The notes under the pieces are model-generated. The model worked only from the letters and a program-made list of their open reading frames with translations, searched no databases and was not told the origin of the DNA. A stretch of DNA of 47,375 nt. Origin: Candidatus Endomicrobiellum porotermitis (GTDB lineage Bacteria > Elusimicrobiota > Endomicrobiia > Endomicrobiales > Endomicrobiaceae). Each line of letters starts with the position of its first letter. Within the stretch, counting starts at the first letter, position 1. Both the position numbers and the translations under genes were made by a program. The DNA is taken from the NCBI GenBank assembly GCA_031289055.1, contig JAITQE010000013.1:1-47375 (forward strand). Direction: 5' to 3'. This document shows, piece by piece, positions 1-8,076 of the stretch.

Positions 1-2
1 AC

Positions 3-119
3 GTAACGATGGATATAGAGTTGATAATGCCGGTAGCGATGGAGCGGCAGTTGAGGTTTGCAATAAGAGAAGGCGGAAGAACGGTAGGTTCGGGCGTTGT
101 TACTGAAGTCGTTGAATAA
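3..119 (+). CDS. tuf: Elongation factor Tu, C-terminal end (partial)
   Basis: The window opens inside this gene. The reading frame from base 3 gives the last 38 residues of EF-Tu domain 3, including [24 protein letters not shown] and the final VVTEVVE. EF-Tu is the GTPase that carries aminoacyl-tRNA to the ribosome. The order tuf, rpmG, tRNA-Trp, secE, nusG, rplK, rplA that follows is a classic bacterial arrangement, which supports the call. Nothing can be said about the N-terminal part or the number of tuf copies. Confidence 0.97.
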   Translation, partial: VTMDIELIMPVAMERQLRFAIREGGRTVGSGVVTEVVE

Positions 120-131
120 TATGATATAATC

Positions 132-170
132 AGCAGAGCGGAAAAAGTTTCTTATTTCTTCACTCTGCCG
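132..170 (+). terminator. Possible weak terminator after tuf
   Basis: Six complementary bases (GCAGAG and CTCTGC) flank a long A/T-rich loop, followed by CCGTTTT. The stem is short and the T-run brief, so this may be only a partial terminator or a processing site between tuf and rpmG. Confidence 0.25.
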
Positions 171-224
171 TTTTAGAAAATATGCCGTTTAGTTGCGGGA
201 TGGTAAAGAAATTGGAGAATTTAG

Positions 225-377
225 ATGGCAGAAAGAGTTATTATAACTATGGCGTGTAGCGTATGCAAAAACAGAAATTATTATTTTGATAGAGGCAAGA
301 AGCAAGACGGCAAACTTGCTCTTAAGAAATTTTGTAAGAACTGTGGAAAGCGTACAGAGCATAAAGAAACAAAATAA
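225..377 (+). CDS. rpmG: 50S ribosomal protein L33
   Basis: A 50-residue basic protein beginning MAERVIITMAC, the usual length for L33. Two CxxC pairs (CSVC and CKNC) form the zinc-binding type of L33. The start is the ATG at 225, preceded by a GGAGAA Shine-Dalgarno. It lies between tuf and tRNA-Trp, its expected place. L33 sits near the E site of the large subunit. Confidence 0.95.
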   Translation: MAERVIITMACSVCKNRNYYFDRGKKQDGKLALKKFCKNCGKRTEHKETK

Positions 378-392
378 TTAAAGCTTTATTGA

Positions 393-463
393 GGGGGCAT
401 AAGCTAATGGTAAACTGTCGGTCTCCAAAACCGACTTTGGTGGTTCAACTCCATCTGCCCCTG
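393..463 (+). tRNA. trnW: tRNA-Trp (anticodon CCA)
   Basis: The anticodon arm TCGGT-CTCCAAA-ACCGA shows anticodon CCA, and the T-arm GGTGG-TTCAACT-CCATC is canonical. The acceptor GGGGGCA pairs with TGCCCCT, with a G-T first pair, and the discriminator is G. The 3' CCA is not encoded, so the CCA-adding enzyme (40160-41545) would be needed. The D-stem is weak: only about two of four pairs are good. Position between rpmG and secE is typical for tRNA-Trp. Confidence 0.93.
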
Positions 464-486
464 CTTTGAAAATACGAAGGTAAAAA

Positions 487-675
487 ATGAATTTAATTAA
501 AACAGCCATACAATTTTTTAAAAACGCTTATTATGAGCTTACTAAGGCAACATGGCTTGGTAAGAAAGAAGTTGTGGGTACTACCGTTGTGGTAGTTGTT
601 TTTGTTATTATCATGTCTATTTTCGTAAGCGTTGTTGATATGTTCTTAGGTACGATTGTAGGCGTTATATTATAA
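487..675 (+). CDS. secE: Preprotein translocase subunit SecE
   Basis: 62 residues, the length of the short single-span SecE type. An N-terminal amphipathic segment with the family-typical YYELTKATWLGKKEV (about residues 16-30) is followed by one long hydrophobic span (about 31-60). SecE clamps SecY in the inner membrane and is essential for protein export. It has a good ribosome site (GAAGG) and is followed 13 bases later by nusG, its usual partner. Confidence 0.95.
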   Translation: MNLIKTAIQFFKNAYYELTKATWLGKKEVVGTTVVVVVFVIIMSIFVSVVDMFLGTIVGVIL

Positions 676-688
676 CCCGGAGCAGAAA

Positions 689-1219
689 ATGGCAAACCAA
701 TGGTATGTTGTCCATACATATTCAGGTCACGAGGATAAAGTTAAAAAAAGCTTGGAAATGGCTGTGGACAATTTGAATATGCGCGATGTTATTTCCAAAA
801 TTCTTGTTCCTACCGAAGAAGTTGTTGAAGTGAAACAGAACAAGAAAAGAATAAAGAAAAGAAAATTTTATCCAGGATATGTTTTTGTTGAAATGACTAT
901 AAATAATACGACTTACTGGCTTATAAGAAATATGACGGGAGTGACAGGTTTTCTGGGCGGCGTAAAGCCGGCTCCAATGGCGCAAGACGAAGTGGACAAT
1001 CTCCTCAATGCCATCGTAAATCCAGGCGCTTCTAAACCTAGACCCGCGGTATCTTTTGAGAGAGAAGAAAATGTTCGCATTATTGAAGGTCCGTTTAAAC
1101 ATTTTATCGGCATAGTTGAAGAAGTAAATCAGGAAAGAGGAAAGCTAAAGGTTATGGTTACAATATTTGGCAGACCTACTCCCGTTGAACTTGATTTCTT
1201 GCAGGTAGAGAAAATATAA
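689..1219 (+). CDS. nusG: Transcription termination/antitermination factor NusG
   Basis: 176 residues, normal NusG length. The N-terminal NGN domain starts WYVVHTYSGHEDKVKKSLE and includes KFYPGYVFVEM. The C-terminal KOW domain carries VRIIEGPFKHFIGIVEEV. NusG binds the RNA polymerase clamp, reduces pausing and couples to ribosomal protein S10 or Rho. It directly follows secE. Confidence 0.97.
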   Translation: MANQWYVVHTYSGHEDKVKKSLEMAVDNLNMRDVISKILVPTEEVVEVKQNKKRIKKRKFYPGYVFVEMTINNTTYWLIRNMTGVTGFLGGVKPAPMAQDEVDNLLNAIVNPGASKPRPAVSFEREENVRIIEGPFKHFIGIVEEVNQERGKLKVMVTIFGRPTPVELDFLQVEKI

Positions 1220-1226
1220 AAAAATA

Positions 1227-1255
1227 TTGTAATGCTAACGGTATTTTAATATACT
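1227..1255 (+). promoter_or_regulatory. Sigma-70-type promoter for rplK-rplA
   Basis: TTGTAA, a spacer of exactly 17 bases, then TATACT. It lies in the 87-base gap between nusG and rplK, giving a leader of about 45 bases before the rplK ribosome site. This suggests that rplKA has its own promoter in addition to read-through from upstream. Confidence 0.5.
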
Positions 1256-1306
1256 ATATTTAGTATTTATAGGATAATTAAAAGAAATAAATAGGAGCAA
1301 TATGAA

Positions 1307-1741
1307 ATGGCGCCGCAAAAAGTAAAAGCAATGATTAAATTACAAATTTCTGCGGGAGGAGCTAATCCTGCTCCGCCGATAGGTCCTGCTTTAGGTCAGC
1401 AAGGCGTAAATATTATGGACTTCTGTAAACAGTTCAATGAAAAAACAAAAAAAATGGAACAGGGCATGACTATCCCTGTGGTTATAACTGTTTTTGAAGA
1501 TAGGTCGTTTACGTTTATAACAAAAATGCCTCCAGTGTCGGCGTTGGTTAAGAAGGCGGTAGGAGTTGCAAAAGCTTCCGGAGTGCCTAACAGAAATAAA
1601 GTAGGCAAAGTAACAGCGGCTCAAGTTGAAGAAATAGCAAAACAAAAAATGCCTGACTTGAACGCTAACGGAGATCTGGGCGCGGCAAAACGTATGGTTG
1701 AGGGAACTGCAAGAAGCATGGGAATTGACGTAGTAAAATAA
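1307..1741 (+). CDS. rplK: 50S ribosomal protein L11
   Basis: 144 residues, standard length. It contains the L11 N-terminal signature [20 protein letters not shown], then the RNA-binding C-terminal domain ([11 protein letters not shown], ending [12 protein letters not shown]). L11 forms the GTPase-associated centre with 23S rRNA. The ATG at 1301 opens only a seven-codon frame; the ATG at 1307 with AGGAG upstream is the real start. Confidence 0.97.
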   Translation: MAPQKVKAMIKLQISAGGANPAPPIGPALGQQGVNIMDFCKQFNEKTKKMEQGMTIPVVITVFEDRSFTFITKMPPVSALVKKAVGVAKASGVPNRNKVGKVTAAQVEEIAKQKMPDLNANGDLGAAKRMVEGTARSMGIDVVK

Positions 1742-1756
1742 TGTAAATTAAGAAGT

Positions 1757-1789
1757 TGTGGGAGTCGGTTTTTCCGACATTTAACCACA
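1757..1789 (+). promoter_or_regulatory. Structured rplK-rplA spacer, candidate L1 operator
   Basis: The spacer folds as an outer stem TGTGG/CCACA, an asymmetric internal loop (GA opposite ATTTAA) and an inner stem GTCGG/CCGAC with a T5 loop. It sits directly in front of the rplA AGGAGG. Ribosomal protein L1 is known in other bacteria to repress its own operon by binding an mRNA mimic of its 23S rRNA site made of two helices around an asymmetric loop. The assignment to L1 is inference from location and shape. Confidence 0.4.
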
Positions 1790-1799
1790 GGAGGAAAAA

Positions 1800-2477
1800 A
1801 TGGGAAAAAGATTAAAAGAAGCGGCTAAGTTAGTAGATAAAAGCAAAGCTTATGCTCTTGCCGAAGCGGTTGCTCTTGTTAAAGACGCTGCAAAAGCAAA
1901 ATTTGATGAGACTGTTGAAGTTCATGTTAGATTAGGCATAGACCCTAAGCAGAGCGATCAAATAGTTAGAGGAACTGTCTCTTTGCCTCATGGTATAGGA
2001 AAGACCAGAAAGGTTGCGGTTTTGGCAAAAAGCGAAAAGCAAAAAGAAGCTGAAACAGCGGGAGCTGAGATTGTAGGTTCTGACGATTTGATTGAAAGCA
2101 TATCAAAGGGCAATCTTGATTTTGACGTTTTGGTCGCCACTCCTGACGTTATGAAAGATTTAAGCAAAGTCGCTAAGATATTGGGACCTAAAGGTCTTAT
2201 GCCAAATCCTAAGTCTGGAACAGTAACTTTTGACATAGGAGCGACTGTAAAGGAACTAAAGAAGGGAAGGGTTGAATATAAGAACGATTCTTTTGGTATA
2301 ATTCACGTTCCTGCTGGAAAAGTATCTTTTGATAAAGAAAAACTTGCTGATAATATAAAAGCTTTGGTTGAAGCTGTATTGAAAGCCAAACCTTCAAGCT
2401 CAAAAGGCCAGTATATAAAGAGCATTTCTATATCTTCAACGATGGGACCTGGAATTTATGTTGAAGAGAAGATGTAA
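1800..2477 (+). CDS. rplA: 50S ribosomal protein L1
   Basis: 225 residues, normal for L1. Recognisable segments are DETVEVHVRLGIDPKQSDQ, VRGTVSLPHGIGKTRKVAV, LGPKGLMPNPKSGTV and the C-terminal SISISSTMGPGI. L1 forms the mobile stalk that guides deacylated tRNA out of the E site and in many bacteria represses its own operon. Unusually the gene is not followed by rplJ-rplL-rpoBC but by a strong terminator. Confidence 0.97.
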   Translation: MGKRLKEAAKLVDKSKAYALAEAVALVKDAAKAKFDETVEVHVRLGIDPKQSDQIVRGTVSLPHGIGKTRKVAVLAKSEKQKEAETAGAEIVGSDDLIESISKGNLDFDVLVATPDVMKDLSKVAKILGPKGLMPNPKSGTVTFDIGATVKELKKGRVEYKNDSFGIIHVPAGKVSFDKEKLADNIKALVEAVLKAKPSSSKGQYIKSISISSTMGPGIYVEEKM

Positions 2478-2505
2478 AGTTGCTTTTTAATATAATTGCG
2501 GTATC

Positions 2506-2538
2506 TAAAAGGCGGCTGCGACAGCCGCCTTTTACTTT
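2506..2538 (+). terminator. Strong intrinsic terminator after rplA
   Basis: A perfect 13-bp stem (TAAAAGGCGGCTG with its exact complement) around a CGA loop, followed by CTTTT. It closes the tuf-rplA block before rimP. Confidence 0.9.
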
Positions 2539-2555
2539 TGTAAGGATAGGATAAA

Positions 2556-3011
2556 ATGACTAAAGCCGAAGAAATAGAAAGTTTGCTTGAACCGGTTGTC
2601 GCCAAAGAAAATTACGAGTTAGTAAATGTTCAATATGTTAAAGAAAACGGCGGCTGGATTGCAAGAATCTTTATTGATAAAGATGGCGGCGTGACAATGA
2701 GCGATTGTGAAAAAATGAGTATGCTTTTTGGCGCGGTTTTAGACGAAAGAGATATACTGAAAGATTCGTATGTTTTGGAGATATCTTCTCCAGGGCTTAA
2801 CAGAGTGTTAAAAAAAGAAGAAAGTTTTAAACGTTTTATAGGTTCAAAAATAAGGCTTCAGACTTTAGAACCGATTAATAATCAGAAAATTTTTTGGGGA
2901 AGCCTTTTGGATTTTAAAGGCGGAAAAATAAAAATTGACGATGTCGCTAACGGAATTGTTGAAATAAATTTTTTAGATATAAAGAAAGCTAACGTAGAAA
3001 CTGAATTCTAG
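2556..3011 (+). CDS. rimP: Ribosome maturation factor RimP
   Basis: 151 residues, the usual length. The N-terminal alpha/beta domain contains ARIFIDKDGGVTMSDCEKMS and LEISSPGLNRVLKKEESF, the family signature; an SH3-like C-terminal domain follows. RimP helps assemble the 30S subunit. It stands directly before nusA, as in most bacteria. Confidence 0.95.
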   Translation: MTKAEEIESLLEPVVAKENYELVNVQYVKENGGWIARIFIDKDGGVTMSDCEKMSMLFGAVLDERDILKDSYVLEISSPGLNRVLKKEESFKRFIGSKIRLQTLEPINNQKIFWGSLLDFKGGKIKIDDVANGIVEINFLDIKKANVETEF

Positions 3012-3020
3012 GAGGGGAAG

Positions 3021-4277
3021 ATGGCAGAAAAGGGCGAGCTTTTGACGGCTCTTGAGCAAATTGAGAAAGACAAGAAAATTAAGAAAGAAGATATTTTGGC
3101 AGTTATAGAAAATGCGCTTGTTTCAGCATATAAAAAGCACGTTGGTAAAAATGTAAACGTTGAAGCTAAAGTAAATCCCAATACTGGATATATGACGGCA
3201 AGCGTCGTAAAAGTTGCGGTAAAAGACGTAATCAACCCTCTATTAGAAATATCTCTTAAAGATGCAAGAAAGATTAACAAAAAGATAGAAGCGGGCGAGG
3301 AAATAAGAATATCGTTGGATACTCAGGATTTTTCTCGTATAGCCGCTCAGACGGCAAAACAGGTTATTGTTCAAAAAATTAGAGAATCTGAGCGCGGCTC
3401 TTTGTTTGAAGAAATGAAAGAGAAAGTAGGGCAAATAGTAGTCGGGGCTGTATACCGCGCGGCGGGAAGAAACCTCATAGTCGATTTGGGAAAAACTGAA
3501 GCTATTCTTCCATGCGGCGAGCAGGTTTTTAATGAAAAGTTTAACATAGGACAACATATAAAAGCTGTTATAATAAAAGTTGAAAAAAGCGTAAAGGGGT
3601 CGGGAATTGTGTTGTCTCGCGCAAGCGCTGAACTTGTAAAGAGATTGTTTGAGCTTGAAGTTCCGGAAATTTATGAAAAGGTTGTTGAGATTGTAAATGT
3701 TGTAAGAGATCCCGGAATGAGAACTAAAGTGGCGGTTTTATCTCATAATCCTAAAGTTGATCCCGTAGGATCTTGCGTTGGCATAAAAGGCGCCAGAGTA
3801 AAGCCAATTATAGATGAATTAAGAGGAGAAAGAGTAGATTTAGTTTCTTATTCCGTAGACCCTGTTAAATACATATGCGGGGCGTTATCGCCTGCAAAAA
3901 TTATTTCTGTAAACGTAATTTCTCAAGGCGAAAAAAAAGCCGAAGTCTTGGTAAGCGACGATATGCTTTCTTTAGCTATAGGCAAAAATGGACATAACGT
4001 TAGACTTGCGGCAAAACTTACCGGTTGGCATATAGACGTAAGATCTGAGAAGCAGAAAAAAGAAGAAAATGATGCTAAAATTGAGTGGCGTACAGAAAGC
4101 CTTTCCGAGCTTGAAGGGCTTAGCGGAAAAACTATAGAAACGCTTGTAAATTCGGGCTTTACAAATATAGAAAAACTTTCCTCATTGAATGCGGAAGACC
4201 TCACGACTTTGCCTGGTATCGGCAAGAAAACAGCTGAAAAAATTATAGAAGCTGCAAAGAAAAGTTTGGCGAAATAG
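3021..4277 (+). CDS. nusA: Transcription elongation factor NusA
   Basis: 418 residues. The N-terminal RNA-polymerase-binding domain (about 1-125) is followed by an S1 domain (VGQIVVGAVYRAAGRNLIVDL), KH1 (DPVGSCVGIKGARVKPI), KH2 (LSLAIGKNGHNVRLAAKLTGW) and one helix-hairpin-helix unit at the end (LTTLPGIGKKTAEKIIEAA). NusA promotes pausing, hairpin termination and antitermination. A tract of eight A bases at 3931-3938 is kept in frame, which matters for judging the poly(A) lesions elsewhere in this window. RBS is AGGAGGGG. Confidence 0.97.
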   Translation: MAEKGELLTALEQIEKDKKIKKEDILAVIENALVSAYKKHVGKNVNVEAKVNPNTGYMTASVVKVAVKDVINPLLEISLKDARKINKKIEAGEEIRISLDTQDFSRIAAQTAKQVIVQKIRESERGSLFEEMKEKVGQIVVGAVYRAAGRNLIVDLGKTEAILPCGEQVFNEKFNIGQHIKAVIIKVEKSVKGSGIVLSRASAELVKRLFELEVPEIYEKVVEIVNVVRDPGMRTKVAVLSHNPKVDPVGSCVGIKGARVKPIIDELRGERVDLVSYSVDPVKYICGALSPAKIISVNVISQGEKKAEVLVSDDMLSLAIGKNGHNVRLAAKLTGWHIDVRSEKQKKEENDAKIEWRTESLSELEGLSGKTIETLVNSGFTNIEKLSSLNAEDLTTLPGIGKKTAEKIIEAAKKSLAK

Positions 4278-4331
4278 TTTTTAGCAGCAAGTTAATGTCC
4301 GATAAATAAATGAGCATGGGAGTATTACGTT

Positions 4332-6623
4332 ATGCCGATAAAACAAAAAGATAACGAAAAGAAAGTTATAAAAGAGAAAACGGCTTCTAACGCGTCAAAA
4401 ACCAAAGGCGCTTCAGCAAAAAAAACTGTAAAGAAGACTCCCGCAACGACGCCTAAAAATACGGTTAGAACTAAAACAGCCGCGAAAAAGACGGAATCAA
4501 AAGCCAAAACTAAAACGGCTAAAACCAAAATAGCAAAATCTACAGCCGCTGAAAAGAAAACTGTTAAAAAAACTGCTTTGCGTGAAAAAAACGCGGCGGC
4601 TAAAGTTGTTAAAAAAAGAGAAAATGAAATTATAAAAGAGACTTCTAAAGGAGAACCAAAAGAGATTCAAGAAGCGGCGGTTAAGCGTGATGCTTACGAA
4701 CAGAGTAAGAAAAATGATTCTGCCGCCGTTGACAATGTAAAAGTTGAAGCTCCAAATAAAGATGTGCAAAAAACTGTTGACCAGAAAGCCGCCGTTTCGG
4801 CAAAGACCGAAGAGTCTAAGTCCGAAGATAAAACGCAAGAAGACAAACCTGAAGCAAACGGGACGAAATATAAAGCTGTAATTTTAATAAACGAACTTAT
4901 CACTGTAAGAGAGCTTGCCGATAAGATGAGGCTTAGACCCGGCGATGTTTTAAAGAAGCTTCTGTCAATGGGAAGTCTTGCCACAATAAATCAGAGGTTG
5001 GATACAGATACCGCTACTCTTTTGGCGAATGAATTTGGTTATGACGTTAAAATGGAATCCATTTATTTGGAAGAAAAAATCGGAGGACCCGGACATGAAG
5101 AAGATTCCGCTAAATTAAAACCCCGTTCGCCTATTGTTGCGATTATGGGACACGTAGACCATGGTAAAACGTCGCTTTTAGACGCTATAAGAAACAGCGA
5201 CGTCGCGGGCGGCGAGCACGGCGGAATAACTCAGCATATAGGCGCGTATAAAGTGCGAGTTCACGGCGGCGGACACATAACGTTTTTAGATACTCCGGGG
5301 CATGAAGCTTTTACGGCTATGCGTTCAAGAGGATCTCAAGTTACCGACATAGCTGTGATTGTAGTTTCAGCTACCGACGGAGTTATGCCTCAGACCGTCG
5401 AGTCTATAAACCACGCTAAAGCTGCAAATGTTCCTATAATCGTCGCAGTAAACAAAATAGATATGCCTGCCGCCGAACCTCAGAAAATAAGGCAGGAGTT
5501 AAGCAATTACGGTCTTGTTCCCGAAGAGTGGGGCGGCGATACTATAATGGTTGATATTTCTGCCAAGCAGAGAACGAATATAAATTTGTTGTTAGAAATG
5601 ATTTTGCTTAAAGCCGAAATGATGGAGCTTAAAGCAAATTCTGATAAAAAAGCGGAAGGCATAGTTATAGAAGCAAGACTTGACTCAAGAAAGGGTTCCG
5701 TCGCTACTTTGTTAATTCAAAGAGGCACTTTAAAAGTTGGCGACAATATTGTAGTTGGAACGACGTATGGAAGAATCAGAGCTTTAGCTGACGAACGCGG
5801 CAAAAGATTTGTCTCTGCGGGACCAAGCGTTCCGGTAAGCGTTTTGGGTATAAACGAGCCTCCTCAGGCCGGGGATAAATTTGCGGTGGTTGAACGCAAA
5901 TCTGAAGCTAGAGAAGTCGCCCAGTCCAGAAGACAAAGAGTTAAAGAAGCTTCTTTGAAGCCTGTGCATCATTTATCGCTTGCAGACATCAGCGCGGGAA
6001 AGGCGAAAGATTTAAGAATAATACTCAAAGCCGACGTTCAAGGCTCTTTGGGAGCTTTAAGCGACGCGTTGGAAAGACTTTCTACGCCAGAGATTAGTTT
6101 GAAGATAATCCACAGAGGAGCTGGCGCTATTACGGAGTCAGACGTCGCTTTAGCGGTAGTGTCGGACGCTTTGATAGTAGGGTTTAATTTGCGTCCCGAC
6201 ATTTCTGTTGAGAAGCTTGCCGAAAAAGAGAAAGTAAGCGTAAATGTCTATAGAATAATTTATGATTTAATCGCTGACGTCAAAGCTGCTATGGAAGGCT
6301 TGCTTGATCCCGACATGAAAGAAAAAATACTCGGCAAAGCCGTAGTAAAGCAAGTATTTAAAGTTTCAAATTTTGGCGCTATTTCAGGGTGTTCCGTAAC
6401 AGACGGAAAAATTCAAAGAGGCGCTAAAGCAAGGCTTTTGAGAGACAATGTGATTATTTTTGAAGGAAATATTTCTTCTCTAAAGAGATTCAAAGATGAC
6501 TCTAAAGAAGTTGAGAAAGGGTATGAATGCGGCATAGGTCTTGAAAATTTCTCAGACGTTAAACCGGGCGACGTAATGGAAAGCTTTGTTACGGAAAAGA
6601 TTGCCAGAAAGTTGGAAAGCTAA
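4332..6623 (+). CDS. infB: Translation initiation factor IF-2
   Basis: 763 residues. Residues 1 to about 180 form a Lys/Ala/Thr-rich disordered tail resembling histone H1. Next come an IF2_N module (ITVRELADKMRLRPGDVLKKL) and the GTPase domain with G1 GHVDHGKT near residue 273, GGITQHIGAY, DTPGHEAF and VNKIDM. Domains II, III and IV follow, ending GDVMESFVTEKIARKLES. IF-2 delivers initiator tRNA to the 30S subunit. It lies in the conserved rimP-nusA-infB-rbfA order. Confidence 0.97.
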   Translation: MPIKQKDNEKKVIKEKTASNASKTKGASAKKTVKKTPATTPKNTVRTKTAAKKTESKAKTKTAKTKIAKSTAAEKKTVKKTALREKNAAAKVVKKRENEIIKETSKGEPKEIQEAAVKRDAYEQSKKNDSAAVDNVKVEAPNKDVQKTVDQKAAVSAKTEESKSEDKTQEDKPEANGTKYKAVILINELITVRELADKMRLRPGDVLKKLLSMGSLATINQRLDTDTATLLANEFGYDVKMESIYLEEKIGGPGHEEDSAKLKPRSPIVAIMGHVDHGKTSLLDAIRNSDVAGGEHGGITQHIGAYKVRVHGGGHITFLDTPGHEAFTAMRSRGSQVTDIAVIVVSATDGVMPQTVESINHAKAANVPIIVAVNKIDMPAAEPQKIRQELSNYGLVPEEWGGDTIMVDISAKQRTNINLLLEMILLKAEMMELKANSDKKAEGIVIEARLDSRKGSVATLLIQRGTLKVGDNIVVGTTYGRIRALADERGKRFVSAGPSVPVSVLGINEPPQAGDKFAVVERKSEAREVAQSRRQRVKEASLKPVHHLSLADISAGKAKDLRIILKADVQGSLGALSDALERLSTPEISLKIIHRGAGAITESDVALAVVSDALIVGFNLRPDISVEKLAEKEKVSVNVYRIIYDLIADVKAAMEGLLDPDMKEKILGKAVVKQVFKVSNFGAISGCSVTDGKIQRGAKARLLRDNVIIFEGNISSLKRFKDDSKEVEKGYECGIGLENFSDVKPGDVMESFVTEKIARKLES

Positions 6624-6673
6624 TTACATCGACCCGTTATTTGACTTTGACGGGACAAAGCGAAGGAAAATAT

Positions 6674-7024
6674 ATGCCGTTATCGTATAAAAGATCCGTC
6701 AGGATCGGAGAGCTTATACAACAAACAGTTTCTGAGATTGTCAGAGAACTGAAAGATTTAGACGCCGGATTAGTTACTATTACGGGCGTCAAACTTACCG
6801 ACGATTTGCTGAGCTGTAGAATTTATTATTCTATTTTTGGTTCCGATGAGGATAAGAAAAAATCTAACGCGGATTTAAAGAAAAATACCAAGGGAATTAG
6901 ACGTCAGCTCGCAATGCGTTTAAATTTGAGGCGCACTCCGGATATTGTTTTTGTCTATGACGCCGCTAATGAAAGCGCTGACAAAGTGTTTAACTTGCTA
7001 AAAAAAATAGAAGAAGAGAAGTAA
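6674..7024 (+). CDS. rbfA: Ribosome-binding factor A
   Basis: 116 residues from the chosen start. It is a KH-type protein with RSVRIGELIQQTVSEIVREL near the N-terminus and RLNLRRTPDIVFVYDAANESADKV near the end, both typical of RbfA. An upstream in-frame ATG at 6641 would add 11 unconserved residues, while the ATG at 6674 has GAAGGA at correct spacing, so I take 6674. RbfA acts in late 16S rRNA 5'-end maturation and cold adaptation. Confidence 0.93.
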   Translation: MPLSYKRSVRIGELIQQTVSEIVRELKDLDAGLVTITGVKLTDDLLSCRIYYSIFGSDEDKKKSNADLKKNTKGIRRQLAMRLNLRRTPDIVFVYDAANESADKVFNLLKKIEEEK

Positions 7025-7083
7025 TGTTTATAACGAATATAGCTCTTGAATATTATTCTTTTGTCGCGGAGGTTTAATTAACG

Positions 7084-8070
7084 ATGAATCTTAATAAAAG
7101 CGATATCAAGAAAATATCTGAAATTTCAAAAATAATCAAACAATCAAAAACATTTTTTATAGCGGGGCATGTAAAGCCTGACGGCGACAGCATAGGCTCC
7201 GCTTTGGCAATAGCGTCCGTTCTAAACAGAATAGGCAAAAAAGCTTGCGTTTACAGCGTTGACGAAATACCGAAATTTGTTAAGTTTTTGAAAGGTTCAA
7301 ATAAAATAAAAAAGTCCGCCGGAAAAACAGACAAGTTTGACTGCGCTATAATTTTAGAGTCTGTTAATTTCTTAAGAATGGGCGATATTATAACGACTTC
7401 TCAGACAAAAAAAATAATCAATATAGATCATCATTTGACTTATACCGACTTCGGCGATGTAAATTATATCGCTCCTTCCTCATCTTCTACGGCTGAGCTT
7501 GTTTTAAATATTTTTGAATATATGAAAATAAAACCTTTAAAGCGCGAAGCCGAGTGTTTGTATACTGGAATTATTACCGATACTGGGCGTTTTCAACAGG
7601 TAAACACAACGTCTAATTCTCATATAGCCAGCGCAAAACTTATGGAATGCGGCGTAGATATAAATAAAGTTTACAAAGAAGTTTATGAAAAAGGATCAAT
7701 AAGCGCGTTGAAGCTTCAGGGGTTAGCTCTTTACGGCATAAAAACAATTTTAAACGACAAAGTTTCTTATATACTTTTAACCAAAGATATATTTAAAAAA
7801 ACTGGAACTTCAGAAGGAGATTCTGATGGCGTTGTGAATTATACTCTTAGGATAGACGGCGTTATGGTCGGTTGCGTTTTTAAAGAAGTAGACGGAAAAA
7901 CGACTAAAGTGAGTTTCCGTTCCGTAAGGAGCTTTGATTTGTTAAAAGTTGTCCGCGAGTTTGGCGGCGGCGGTCACAAGAATGCGGTAGGCTGTACTAT
8001 AAACGCCGGTATTAACGAGGCGGTAAAAATTGTCGCTAACGTTTTGAAGAGGAAATTAAAAATAAAGTAA
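7084..8070 (+). CDS. nrnA: DHH-family bifunctional oligoribonuclease/PAP phosphatase (NrnA-like)
   Basis: 328 residues, the length of NrnA-type DHH/DHHA1 proteins. Motifs: GHVKPDGDSIGSALA (motif I), NIDHHLTYTDFGD (the DHH motif), TGIITDTGRFQ, and the C-terminal DHHA1 glycine loop FGGGGHKNAVGCTI. Such enzymes degrade 2-5 nt RNAs and dephosphorylate pAp using manganese. The rbfA-nrnA-truB-ribF order is found in many bacteria. RBS is GGAGG. Too short to be full RecJ. Confidence 0.9.
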   Translation: MNLNKSDIKKISEISKIIKQSKTFFIAGHVKPDGDSIGSALAIASVLNRIGKKACVYSVDEIPKFVKFLKGSNKIKKSAGKTDKFDCAIILESVNFLRMGDIITTSQTKKIINIDHHLTYTDFGDVNYIAPSSSSTAELVLNIFEYMKIKPLKREAECLYTGIITDTGRFQQVNTTSNSHIASAKLMECGVDINKVYKEVYEKGSISALKLQGLALYGIKTILNDKVSYILLTKDIFKKTGTSEGDSDGVVNYTLRIDGVMVGCVFKEVDGKTTKVSFRSVRSFDLLKVVREFGGGGHKNAVGCTINAGINEAVKIVANVLKRKLKIK

Positions 8071-8076
8071 TTTATT

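Noticed and set aside
4325-4984. Minus-strand frames opposite infB
   Set aside because: They mirror the Lys/Ala-rich repeats of IF-2, lack ribosome sites and resemble low-complexity Phe/Val/Leu proteins.
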